Shown here in pieces: positions 27,070-34,556 of a DNA stretch of 64,000 nucleotides. The stretch is taken from the NCBI RefSeq assembly GCF_011058315.1, contig NZ_CP049298.1, forward strand, positions 2,356,001-2,420,000. The letters are read 5' to 3'. The stretch's first letter is position 1. The number at the start of each line of letters is the position of its first letter. The notes beneath the pieces are model-generated. The model did no database searches. It was not told where the DNA came from and was given only the letters and a program-made list of their open reading frames with translations. The translations under genes were made by a program, and so were the position numbers. This DNA comes from Chryseobacterium sp. POL2 (GTDB taxonomy: Bacteria; Bacteroidota; Bacteroidia; Flavobacteriales; Weeksellaceae).

Positions 27070-27493
27070 GATGTAAGTTTTCTATAGATAATTTTAATTG
27101 TTCTTGAAGTGTTTTTTTGTTAAGCTCTTTGTAAAGAATATTTCTATTATATTCTATTTCTTGATGGTTGTGTATATTGTTAATAGAAGCGTTATTGAGG
27201 TCTTTTTCGTAGCTATATACAATAATACCTATTTTTTTTAAATATTGATAAAATGTATTTTTTTCACTTAAAAATACTTTGGCCCCGAAATAAATTAAAG
27301 TAATTATATTGCCTACAGCTTGCCGTCGACGATTATTAAAAATAGCAATCTTTATCGAATTAAGCAAAATGTTATAATCTTCTAATTTTAAAAAGTCTGT
27401 GGTATGTTGCTAAGGTTCAGGGTTTAAAGGGTTTGATTTTAAAATCTTTTTGACATATTCTTGATTACCATATGAGAGAGGGACAATATGATG
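27062..27493 (-). pseudogene. Degenerate C-terminal remnant of a second WecF-family (GT56) transferase
   Basis: An open frame of 101 codons (27062-27367) aligns with the C-terminal third of the intact WecF-like protein next door: IAIFNNRRRQAVGNI against YVIFNHIRQQAIGNL, then YFGAKVFL against YLGAKIFL. Continuing upstream in the same frame, family similarity goes on as IVPLSYGNQEYVKKILKSN up to about 27487, but a TAG codon at 27410-27412 interrupts it and another stop closes the frame at 27494-27496. Everything N-terminal to the IVPLSY block is missing, and only about 40 bp remain before the intact gene's stop. So this is a 5'-deleted, stop-interrupted gene. Its similarity to the neighbour is moderate, so it is an older paralogue or a leftover of an earlier version of the locus, not a fresh duplication. 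Confidence 0.82.
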
Positions 27494-27535
27494 TTAATTC
27501 TAAATTTTAGTTTTCGTCATTTTCCTTAAGTTTTA

Positions 27536-28675
27536 TTACTGTTCTTTAGCTGATTTTATCAAATTAAATAATTCTTTAGTCCTAGCTTCTACAGTTGTTT
27601 TTGAAAAATAATTAAAAATGAAATTTTTATTATACATAATATCTTCAAGATTCATTTTTGTGTTTAATTCTTTAAAATCTATTTTTGAAGTAGGTGTAAA
27701 TATGACACTATTATCTCGTAAAAATTCTGATGTAACGCTTTTGCTATTTAAAAATATTTTTGCTCCTAAGTATCCCATAACTATTAAATTACCTATAGCC
27801 TGTTGTCTAATATGGTTAAAAATTACGTAACCACAATTAAAGATAATATTATTATAATCTTCCATCGGCATAAAGTCTACTAAGGCTAAGAAATTTTTAC
27901 CGAGCATTTTGTGTCCATAATCAATTATCTTTTTTTTGTATTCTTCGTTCCCAGAGTAGCTGAGAGGAACAACAACTTTTCTGTCCTCCAAGTTAATTTT
28001 ACTTAATTTGTCTATTATTGAGATATGATTATTGGAAGGGTCTGCAGAGTTACCTAATAAAATATCCTTTTTATTTGATAAATCAATATCCATATTACTG
28101 CCAATATACATTTCTAAATAACCATATGTATATGGTAAATATTTTATGTCAGAATTTAATTTTTTAATTTTAGAATATTCATTAGGTAATACAGGAGCAA
28201 AATAGTCTATTTTTTTGACCGCTTCTAGTAATTCTGATTTATAATATTTTTTTAAAATATTGTTTCCTAGTATTTTGAAGGATATATTATTATATATGAG
28301 TTTATCTTTGATATTATTTAAATTTAATTTTGACTCATCTTTTTCATATAAATTCAAGGCTTCTATTTTCCATTCACTATAGTATTCATAACCCCATAAA
28401 AACCAACAATAAATAAGTTTTTTTTTATGTTGGATAATTAAATTCCTAAAAATATGTGGTAAACTATGAAAGAAAATAACATCAAAAGAGGCTGTTATTT
28501 CTGAAAATTTATTCTCTATGACTTCAGTAGAATAATGAATGACATTGTTAGACTTTACATAATTTAATTTGTCATTATTTGAAATAACAATATTGATAAC
28601 ATTGTCTTTATGACTTAATTTTTGTATCGCAGAATCTACAAACTTATCATCAATAAATAGCTGTAGTATTCTCAT
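27536..28675 (-). CDS. WecF-family (GT56) TDP-Fuc4NAc-type transferase
   Basis: 379 aa from the ATG at 28673-28675 (MRILQLFIDDKF); a longer frame to 28720 would add 15 residues without domain sense, and this start overlaps the preceding stop as TAATG. Family features shared with enterobacterial WecF: FFHSLPHIFRNLI near the N-terminus, IYCWFLWGYEYY (HIWGADLY in WecF), ILLGNSADPSNNHIS (ILVGNSGDRSNEHI in WecF), VVVPLSYSGNEEYKKKI, and VIFNHIRQQAIGNL. WecF moves 4-acetamido-4,6-dideoxygalactose from its TDP donor onto a lipid-linked sugar. The genes just upstream could make such a donor, which supports the call. The acceptor here is unknown and the exact sugar (Fuc4NAc or Qui4NAc) is inferred. AT content is visibly higher than in the flanking cluster genes. 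Confidence 0.82.
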   Translation of the reverse strand: MRILQLFIDDKFVDSAIQKLSHKDNVINIVISNNDKLNYVKSNNVIHYSTEVIENKFSEITASFDVIFFHSLPHIFRNLIIQHKKKLIYCWFLWGYEYYSEWKIEALNLYEKDESKLNLNNIKDKLIYNNISFKILGNNILKKYYKSELLEAVKKIDYFAPVLPNEYSKIKKLNSDIKYLPYTYGYLEMYIGSNMDIDLSNKKDILLGNSADPSNNHISIIDKLSKINLEDRKVVVPLSYSGNEEYKKKIIDYGHKMLGKNFLALVDFMPMEDYNNIIFNCGYVIFNHIRQQAIGNLIVMGYLGAKIFLNSKSVTSEFLRDNSVIFTPTSKIDFKELNTKMNLEDIMYNKNFIFNYFSKTTVEARTKELFNLIKSAKEQ

Positions 28676-29307
28676 TAGTTTTGCTTTATAATTTTTGCAG
28701 GTATTCCCACAACTGTACAATTATCAGGAACATCTTTTGTGATGACAGAACCTGCGCCAATTATTACATTTTTACCTATTTGAATATTGGGAAGTATAGT
28801 AGAGTTTGTTCCTATAAAACTGTTTTCTCCTATGATACAATTACCTGAAATAGATACAGAAGGACAGATCTCAACATAATCACCTATAATTACATCATGA
28901 CCTATAGATGAAAGTTGATTAATAATAACTGATTTGCCGACTATTACATCATTTGTAATAACTACTTTTTGCATGATATTACAACCAACAGCTATCTTAT
29001 TCCCATAATTTCCAATACTAGAATTTGTTGCAATTATTGTTGTATTTACTCCTCCTATTGCTTCAAATTTTTCGACCAACATCTTTCTTAATGATGGGTT
29101 TCCTATTCCAATTGTAAATCGATTATCTTTAGTTTTAAAATAATTTTCAGCATCTTTTATACTTTTTAAAACAGGGAATTGGTTATATAATACATCATCA
29201 ATATCTACATTCACATCATCATAAAAAGATAGATTTTCGAGATCATTATTTTGATGGCAAATTTCTAATACCTCTTTTGCAAAACCCTTTGCTCCAACTA
29301 TTAACAT
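28675..29307 (-). CDS. PglD/NeuD-type sugar N- or O-acetyltransferase
   Basis: 210 aa. Residues 1-90 form a small Rossmann-like domain starting MLIVGAKGFAKEVLEI (GxxGxA-E nucleotide-binding pattern). Residues 95-210 are a left-handed beta-helix with hexapeptide repeats (NKIAVGCNIMQKVVIT, VIGKSVIINQLSSIGHDV with the catalytic His in SIGHD, IIGENSFIGTNSTIL, NVIIGAGSVITKDVPDNCTVVG). This is the plan of PglD, VioB and NeuD. Next to a DegT aminotransferase, it most likely acetylates the 4-amino group of a dTDP-4-amino-4,6-dideoxyhexose. Two bp after the aminotransferase gene and overlapping the WecF-like gene. Confidence 0.88.
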   Translation of the reverse strand: MLIVGAKGFAKEVLEICHQNNDLENLSFYDDVNVDIDDVLYNQFPVLKSIKDAENYFKTKDNRFTIGIGNPSLRKMLVEKFEAIGGVNTTIIATNSSIGNYGNKIAVGCNIMQKVVITNDVIVGKSVIINQLSSIGHDVIIGDYVEICPSVSISGNCIIGENSFIGTNSTILPNIQIGKNVIIGAGSVITKDVPDNCTVVGIPAKIIKQN

Positions 29308-29309
29308 AA

Positions 29310-30392
29310 TTAATTGTTTTGAGTTCTCAACATTAATCTACAAATATGATCTACCTCTTCTAATGTTAAATCATGATACATTGGTAAGCATAATACTCGT
29401 TTTGAAATATTGTCTGTAATTGGCATTTCAGTAGGTTCTAAATAAGGTAATGCTGATGCTAAACTAGGGTAAAAGTAGCGACGAGTTCCTATTTCATTTA
29501 ATTGTAAAACCTCTTTACATTTTAGTAACAATTCTTCACTTTCAATAATAATTGGGTAATAAGAATTATTATTGGCAGAGTTTGCATACCATTTAGGTCT
29601 ATAATGGTTAAATCCTTTTAATTTTTCGTCATATCTATTGGCTATTTGCTGACGCTTATTTTTAATCTCATCAATATGATTTAAATTAACAATACCCATA
29701 GCTGCATGAAATTCTGAATTTTTACCATTAATCCCTAATTCAGAAAACGAATCAAAACCAGAAATTCCAAAGTTTCGAATAGATGCTAGTTTTTTTAATA
29801 GATCGGGATTTGATGTAGTGATTAATCCTCCCTCAATACTATGATACAATTTAGTTGCATGAAGGCTACAAGTAGAAATATCACCAAATTCGAATATGGA
29901 TTTTCCATTAACTTCTACACCAAATGCGTGTGCAGCATCATAGATAACTTTCAAATTATGTTTTTTTGCTATTTTTTCAATAGCTATTACGTCACAAGGA
30001 TTTCCATAAACATGAGTTGCCAAAATAGCTTGTGTATCTTTAGTTATAGCAGCTTCAATTTTTGAAGCATCTATACATAATGTTTCTTCATCTATATCAA
30101 CAAAGACTGGCGTACAACCTTCCCATACAATAGTAGAGGTTGTAGCTACAAATGAAAAGGGTGTTGTTATAATTTCCCCCTTTAGATTAAGTGCTTTTAT
30201 CGCCATCTGCAAAGCGATAGTACCATTTGTTACAAATAATAGGTGATTAACTTTAAGATAATCCTTCAAGTTCATTTCCAGTTGACTCGCTAAAGGTCCC
30301 ATATTAGTTAACCATTGTCTATTCCAAATACCTTTAATAAAATTTTGGTATTCTTCTTGTGGAGGTAAAAAGGGTCTAGTTACAGGTATCAT
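29310..30392 (-). CDS. DegT/DnrJ/EryC1 sugar aminotransferase, probable dTDP-4-amino-4,6-dideoxyhexose transaminase
   Basis: 360 aa, normal length for the family. MIPVTRPFLPPQEEY resembles VioA/WecE-like N-termini; FVTNGTIALQMAIKAL (about 53-68) binds the PLP phosphate; VIYDAAHAFGVE carries Asp152; SLHATKLYHSIEGGLI carries the PLP lysine Lys181. PLP-dependent, glutamate as donor, acting on a nucleotide-linked 4-keto-6-deoxy sugar. With RmlA and RmlB upstream, no RmlC/RmlD, and an acetyltransferase just downstream, the product is likely dTDP-4-amino-4,6-dideoxyglucose or -galactose. C3 amination cannot be ruled out from sequence. Confidence 0.88.
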   Translation of the reverse strand: MIPVTRPFLPPQEEYQNFIKGIWNRQWLTNMGPLASQLEMNLKDYLKVNHLLFVTNGTIALQMAIKALNLKGEIITTPFSFVATTSTIVWEGCTPVFVDIDEETLCIDASKIEAAITKDTQAILATHVYGNPCDVIAIEKIAKKHNLKVIYDAAHAFGVEVNGKSIFEFGDISTCSLHATKLYHSIEGGLITTSNPDLLKKLASIRNFGISGFDSFSELGINGKNSEFHAAMGIVNLNHIDEIKNKRQQIANRYDEKLKGFNHYRPKWYANSANNNSYYPIIIESEELLLKCKEVLQLNEIGTRRYFYPSLASALPYLEPTEMPITDNISKRVLCLPMYHDLTLEEVDHICRLMLRTQNN

Positions 30393-30394
30393 AA

Positions 30395-31672
30395 TTAATA
30401 GAAGTTAGCATCCAATAATAGAGAGTTTCCGGGTCTTATTTTTCGACCACTATTAAAAAAGTCGGATTCAATAACAGATAGAACTTTGGCATTAACAAGA
30501 ACATCACAAAAATCTTTAGGACTGGTTGTCTTGTGAGAAATTTGATATGAGAAAAAATAATTTTCAGCTCTTAGATTGAATTTTGGAATATCAAGTATGA
30601 TTTCTTTATTACTTTTAATTTCAAAACGCATTTCATCTGAAACCCATGTGACAATTTTATTTTCATACTTATCTGAAAATCCACATGCAATGATTAGATT
30701 GTTAAAGTCAATATTAGCATGATTTTCAATCGTAAATTTAATTTTAAGAGCATCTCCAGATAATATTTCGGATGTTGGTTGCCCAAGATTGTTATAAAAA
30801 ATAATATCGGTTACCTCGACTTGTTTATTTCCTATTTTATCTTTTCTAGATTGTATTGCTTCCTCGTAGTTACCAGCAGTGTCAGATAAGTAACGAGAAA
30901 TGGTATCTTCTATTTCTCCAACATATTCCAAAGTTCCATTTTTCATATAGACACCAGAATCGCATAAACTTTTTACCGCGCCAATGTTATGACTTACAAA
31001 AAGTACAGTTCTTCCTTCACCTTTTGATACATCATTCATTTTGCCAAGACATTTCTTCTGGAACTCGGCATCGCCCACTGCTAAAACCTCATCAACGATT
31101 AAGATTTCCGATTCTAAATGTGCGGCAACAGCAAAAGCTAAGCGAACATACATACCAGAAGAATAACGTTTGACAGGTGTGTCGATATAACGTTCTACTC
31201 CTGCGAAATCTACGATTTCATCAAACTTACGTGTGATTTCTTTACGTGTCATTCCAAGAATAGCACCGTTCAAATAAATATTTTCGCGACCTGTCATTTC
31301 GGGATGAAAACCAGTGCCAACTTCTAACAACGAAGCAATACGTCCTTTGTATTTGATAGAACCTGTTGTTGGTTTTGTTACACGAGAAAGCAATTTCAAT
31401 AAGGTTGATTTACCTGCTCCATTACGCCCAATAATCCCAACAGCCTGCCCTTGTTCTATTTGGAAATTAATATCTTTAAGTGCCCACACATAATCTGATG
31501 CACCTTTTTGAGTTCTATCATTAGTCTCTCCAATTTTTAGATAAGGATCTTCCTGTCCTCTAATATTGGCCCACCATCTTACAATATCATGTTGTAATGA
31601 TCCAGTTCCCACTTCACCAAGTCGATACTGTTTCGAAACATTTTCGACATCTAAAACAATATTTTTTGACAT
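30395..31672 (-). CDS. wzt: Polysaccharide ABC exporter ATPase with C-terminal glycan-binding domain (Wzt)
   Basis: 425 aa from the ATG at 31670-31672 (MSKNIVLDVENVSKQYRLG); an upstream ATG at 31744 lies inside the permease gene and adds residues that are not part of an ATPase. ATPase domain about 1-245: Walker A GRNGAGKST (82-90), signature RYSSGMYVRLAFA, Walker B EILIVDEVLAVGD, H-loop FVSHN. Residues about 265-425 form the beta-sandwich typical of the Wzt C-terminal domain (VEVTDIIFYNN ... IKFTIENHANIDF), which in O9a-type systems binds the chain's non-reducing-end cap before export. Partner of the permease gene just upstream. It powers transport of the lipid-linked polymer across the inner membrane. 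Confidence 0.92.
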   Translation of the reverse strand: MSKNIVLDVENVSKQYRLGEVGTGSLQHDIVRWWANIRGQEDPYLKIGETNDRTQKGASDYVWALKDINFQIEQGQAVGIIGRNGAGKSTLLKLLSRVTKPTTGSIKYKGRIASLLEVGTGFHPEMTGRENIYLNGAILGMTRKEITRKFDEIVDFAGVERYIDTPVKRYSSGMYVRLAFAVAAHLESEILIVDEVLAVGDAEFQKKCLGKMNDVSKGEGRTVLFVSHNIGAVKSLCDSGVYMKNGTLEYVGEIEDTISRYLSDTAGNYEEAIQSRKDKIGNKQVEVTDIIFYNNLGQPTSEILSGDALKIKFTIENHANIDFNNLIIACGFSDKYENKIVTWVSDEMRFEIKSNKEIILDIPKFNLRAENYFFSYQISHKTTSPKDFCDVLVNAKVLSVIESDFFNSGRKIRPGNSLLLDANFY

Positions 31673-31691
31673 AAATAAATTCTTAAAAAAA

Positions 31692-32552
31692 TTAAACAGT
31701 ATCCATGAACGATTTTTCAACTTTATTGAAAATGAATGTGCCAATCAATAATACAATAAATATGAAAATAGTGGAGTAGAGCAACATACCAATGTTAAAA
31801 TCACCCACACCAAGGTAAGCATATTTGAAGCACTCAAAAATTCCGGTTAATGGGTTGTAGTCCGCAATCCATCTGTAATTTTCGGGTATTGAAGATACGG
31901 GATAGACAACAGGTGTTATATACATATACAAAGAGACGCCAAAACCTAATAACATCGATAAATCTTTATATTTTGTTGTCATAGACGAAAAGATCATACC
32001 TGTTCCCATAGCAAATGCTGCCATTAAAATAATTAAAAAAGGTGTTGCTAATATCCATAAATTAGGATGCACATTTTTGTCTACTATAAAATAATACAAA
32101 AGAAAGCCAACAAATAAAAGGAATTGTACCGCAAATTGCATCAAGTTGGATGTTACAATAGCCAAAGGCATAACCAATCTTGGAAAATAGACCTTTCCAA
32201 ATATTGAAGCGTTACCTCGGAATACATTGGACGTGTTATTAAGACAAGACGAAAAATAATTCCAAAGGATAACTCCAGATAGATAAAAAGGGATTTTCGG
32301 AGCACCATCTGTAGATAAATTAGCAATGTTACCAAAAACAATCACATACATGATGGTTGTGAAGATAGGGTTTATAAAAAACCACAAAGGGCCTAAAATA
32401 GTTTGTTTAAAAGAAGTAACGAAATCTCTCTTGACCAACATATAGACCAAGTCTCGATAATTCCAAACTTCTTTTAAGTTTAAAGAAAATAGAGAATGTT
32501 TGGCTTCAATTACTTGAGACCATTTTTTATTATCATCAATTGTGTTGTTCAT
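31692..32552 (-). CDS. wzm: Polysaccharide ABC exporter permease (Wzm)
   Basis: 286 aa. The cytoplasmic N-terminus (KEVWNYRDLVYMLVKRDFVTSFKQTILGPLWFFINPI, about 24-60) is the amphipathic region of ABC-2 polysaccharide permeases, followed by six hydrophobic helices and SLYMYITPVVYPVSSIPENYRWIADYNPLTGIFECF, the family block near the fifth helix. Twenty bp ahead of wzt. Together they form the Wzm/Wzt exporter for lipid-linked O-antigen or teichoic-acid-like chains. Presence of this pair, and absence of Wzx/Wzy, sets the export mode of the cluster. Confidence 0.92.
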   Translation of the reverse strand: MNNTIDDNKKWSQVIEAKHSLFSLNLKEVWNYRDLVYMLVKRDFVTSFKQTILGPLWFFINPIFTTIMYVIVFGNIANLSTDGAPKIPFYLSGVILWNYFSSCLNNTSNVFRGNASIFGKVYFPRLVMPLAIVTSNLMQFAVQFLLFVGFLLYYFIVDKNVHPNLWILATPFLIILMAAFAMGTGMIFSSMTTKYKDLSMLLGFGVSLYMYITPVVYPVSSIPENYRWIADYNPLTGIFECFKYAYLGVGDFNIGMLLYSTIFIFIVLLIGTFIFNKVEKSFMDTV

Positions 32553-32557
32553 GTGTT

Positions 32558-33418
32558 TTATTTGACTAAGTTTTTCAAATAGCTACCATAGCCACTTTTA
32601 CCATATTTTTCTGCGGATTTTAAAAGTTGTTCTTCGTTAATGAATCCTTTGCGGTAAGCAATTTCTTCGATACAAGATATTTTGAAACCTTGTCTTTTTT
32701 CAAGAACACGTACAAATTCTGATGCTTCGTGTAAAGAGTCAAAAGTTCCTGTATCAAGCCACGCTGTTCCGCGACTCATCACGCCAACTTCTAGCTCCCC
32801 TTTTTCCAGGTATATTTTATTAATATCGGTAATTTCTAATTCGCCTCTTGAGGATGGTTTTAGATTTTTTGCATATTCTACAACAGAGTTGTCATAAAAA
32901 TATAAACCAGGCACCGCAAAATTAGATTTAGGTGTTGTGGGTTTTTCTTCAATGGAAAGCGCATTGTTGTTTTTATCAAATTCTACAACGCCATAACGTT
33001 CAGGGTCAGATACTTGATAAGCAAATACACAACCGCCTTTAAGCTTTGTTTTGCTTTCCAAAAGTTGAGGTAGGCCTGTACCATAAAATATGTTATCTCC
33101 CAAAACCAATGCAACAGAATCGTCTCCAATAAAGTCTTCTCCAAGGATAAATGCTTGTGCTAATCCGTCTGGAGATGGCTGTATTTTGTACTCAAAACGA
33201 CAACCTATTTGAGAGCCGTCTCCAAGAAGTCTTTGGAAAGCTTCCTGATCATGAGGCGTAGTGATAATTAAAATCTCACGAATTCCAGCTAATAACAGTG
33301 TGGAAATCGGGAAATAAATCATGGGTTTATCATATACAGGCATTAGTTGCTTGCTGACCGCGATTGTTAATGGGTATAATCTTGTGCCTGATCCTCCAGC
33401 GAGAATGATTCCTTTCAT
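32558..33418 (-). CDS. rmlA: Glucose-1-phosphate thymidylyltransferase
   Basis: 286 aa, the normal RmlA length. [18 protein letters not shown] is the nucleotide-binding signature; [25 protein letters not shown] and [17 protein letters not shown] are hallmark blocks of the enzyme. It condenses dTTP with glucose-1-phosphate to dTDP-glucose, the first step toward deoxy and amino sugars. It lies 5 bp before wzm in the transcript and 57 bp after rmlB; that gap holds a 9-bp hairpin (33437-33466). No rmlC or rmlD is in the window, so the product likely feeds the 4-amino sugar branch. Confidence 0.95.
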   Translation of the reverse strand: MKGIILAGGSGTRLYPLTIAVSKQLMPVYDKPMIYFPISTLLLAGIREILIITTPHDQEAFQRLLGDGSQIGCRFEYKIQPSPDGLAQAFILGEDFIGDDSVALVLGDNIFYGTGLPQLLESKTKLKGGCVFAYQVSDPERYGVVEFDKNNNALSIEEKPTTPKSNFAVPGLYFYDNSVVEYAKNLKPSSRGELEITDINKIYLEKGELEVGVMSRGTAWLDTGTFDSLHEASEFVRVLEKRQGFKISCIEEIAYRKGFINEEQLLKSAEKYGKSGYGSYLKNLVK

Positions 33419-33436
33419 ATTTTGTGATTATAGTGA

Positions 33437-33466
33437 AATAAGCTTCAAGGTGTCTCAAAGCTTATT
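33437..33466 (-). other. Hairpin between rmlB and rmlA
   Basis: AATAAGCTT at 33437-33445 pairs with AAGCTTATT at 33458-33466. There is no T tract after it on the minus strand, so it looks more like an mRNA processing or stability hairpin than a terminator. Confidence 0.45.
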
Positions 33467-33475
33467 ATTCGGTTA

Positions 33476-34555
33476 TTAGTTATATTGCTTTTCGTAATAT
33501 TTTTGATAGTCTCCAGAGGTCACATGCTCGAGCCATTCTTTATTTGATAAAAACCAGTCGATTGTTTTGGAAAGGCCTTCTTCAAATGTTACAGATGGTT
33601 TCCAGCCTAGATCTTTGTTAAGTTTTGTCGCGTCTATTGCATAGCGTTTGTCATGTCCTGGTCTGTCTTTCACAAACGTAATGAGCTTTTCTGAAAAACC
33701 AACAGATTTGCCTGTTTTTTCGTCAACTTGCTTGATGAGTTCTTTTACAAGGTCGATGTTTTGCCACTCGTTCCAACCGCCAATGTTGTAGGTTTCACCA
33801 GTTTTGGCTTCATGAAAAATCTGGAAAATTGCTTTTGCATGATCGATAACATATAGCCAATCTCTTGTGTATTTTCCGTCGCCATATATTGGTAAAGGTT
33901 TTTCGTTCAGTATGTTAGAGATGCAAAGTGGAATCAGTTTTTCTGGAAAATGATTTGGCCCATAATTATTCGAACAATTAGAAACGATAAATGGCATGCC
34001 ATACGTGTTCCCATAGGCTCTTACCAAATGATCGGAAGCCGCTTTGCTTGCAGAGTAGGGTGATTTTGGATCATAAGAAGTTTCCTCGGTGAAGAAACCT
34101 GTTTCTCCTAGCGCACCATAGACTTCGTCTGTAGAAACATGATAGAACAGATTGGTTCTCGTTTCATCAGGGAAATTACCATGTTGATGGTCAGGATTTA
34201 GTGCCCAAAATTCTTTAGCCAAATTTAACAGGTTAGCTGTACCATTCACGTTGGTGTTGATAAAAGCATTAGGATCGGTAATGCTTCTGTCGACATGAGA
34301 TTCCGCCGCTAGATGTATGACGGCGTCAGGATTATGCTTTTCAAAAACTTTTCTAAGTTCTTCAGGTTTTGTTATATCAGCTTTTTCGAAAATGTAATTA
34401 GCTTCATTCTCGATATCTTTTAAATTTTCTAGATTTCCAGCATAAGTTAGGGCATCTAGATTGATAATTTTGGTGTTGGGAAGGTTCTTAACAAATTCTC
34501 TTACAACATGAGATCCGATAAAACCTGCGCCACCTGTTATGATAATGTTTTTCAT
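33476..34555 (-). CDS. rmlB: dTDP-glucose 4,6-dehydratase
   Basis: 359 aa. Extended [21 protein letters not shown] (NAD site), LDALTYAGNLENL, HLAAESHVDRSITDP, FYHVSTDEVYGALG, YSASKAASDHLVRAY (YxxxK) and NCSNNYGPNHFPEKLIP are RmlB hallmarks, including the Asp-Glu pair in STDEVYG used for dehydration. Converts dTDP-glucose to dTDP-4-keto-6-deoxyglucose, the substrate for the aminotransferase further down. Located 1 bp after ugd. Confidence 0.95.
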   Translation of the reverse strand: MKNIIITGGAGFIGSHVVREFVKNLPNTKIINLDALTYAGNLENLKDIENEANYIFEKADITKPEELRKVFEKHNPDAVIHLAAESHVDRSITDPNAFINTNVNGTANLLNLAKEFWALNPDHQHGNFPDETRTNLFYHVSTDEVYGALGETGFFTEETSYDPKSPYSASKAASDHLVRAYGNTYGMPFIVSNCSNNYGPNHFPEKLIPLCISNILNEKPLPIYGDGKYTRDWLYVIDHAKAIFQIFHEAKTGETYNIGGWNEWQNIDLVKELIKQVDEKTGKSVGFSEKLITFVKDRPGHDKRYAIDATKLNKDLGWKPSVTFEEGLSKTIDWFLSNKEWLEHVTSGDYQKYYEKQYN

Positions 34556-34556
34556 A

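Noticed and set aside
31673-31744. Longer wzt start at 31744
   Set aside because: The extra residues overlap the end of wzm and precede the normal ATPase N-terminus.
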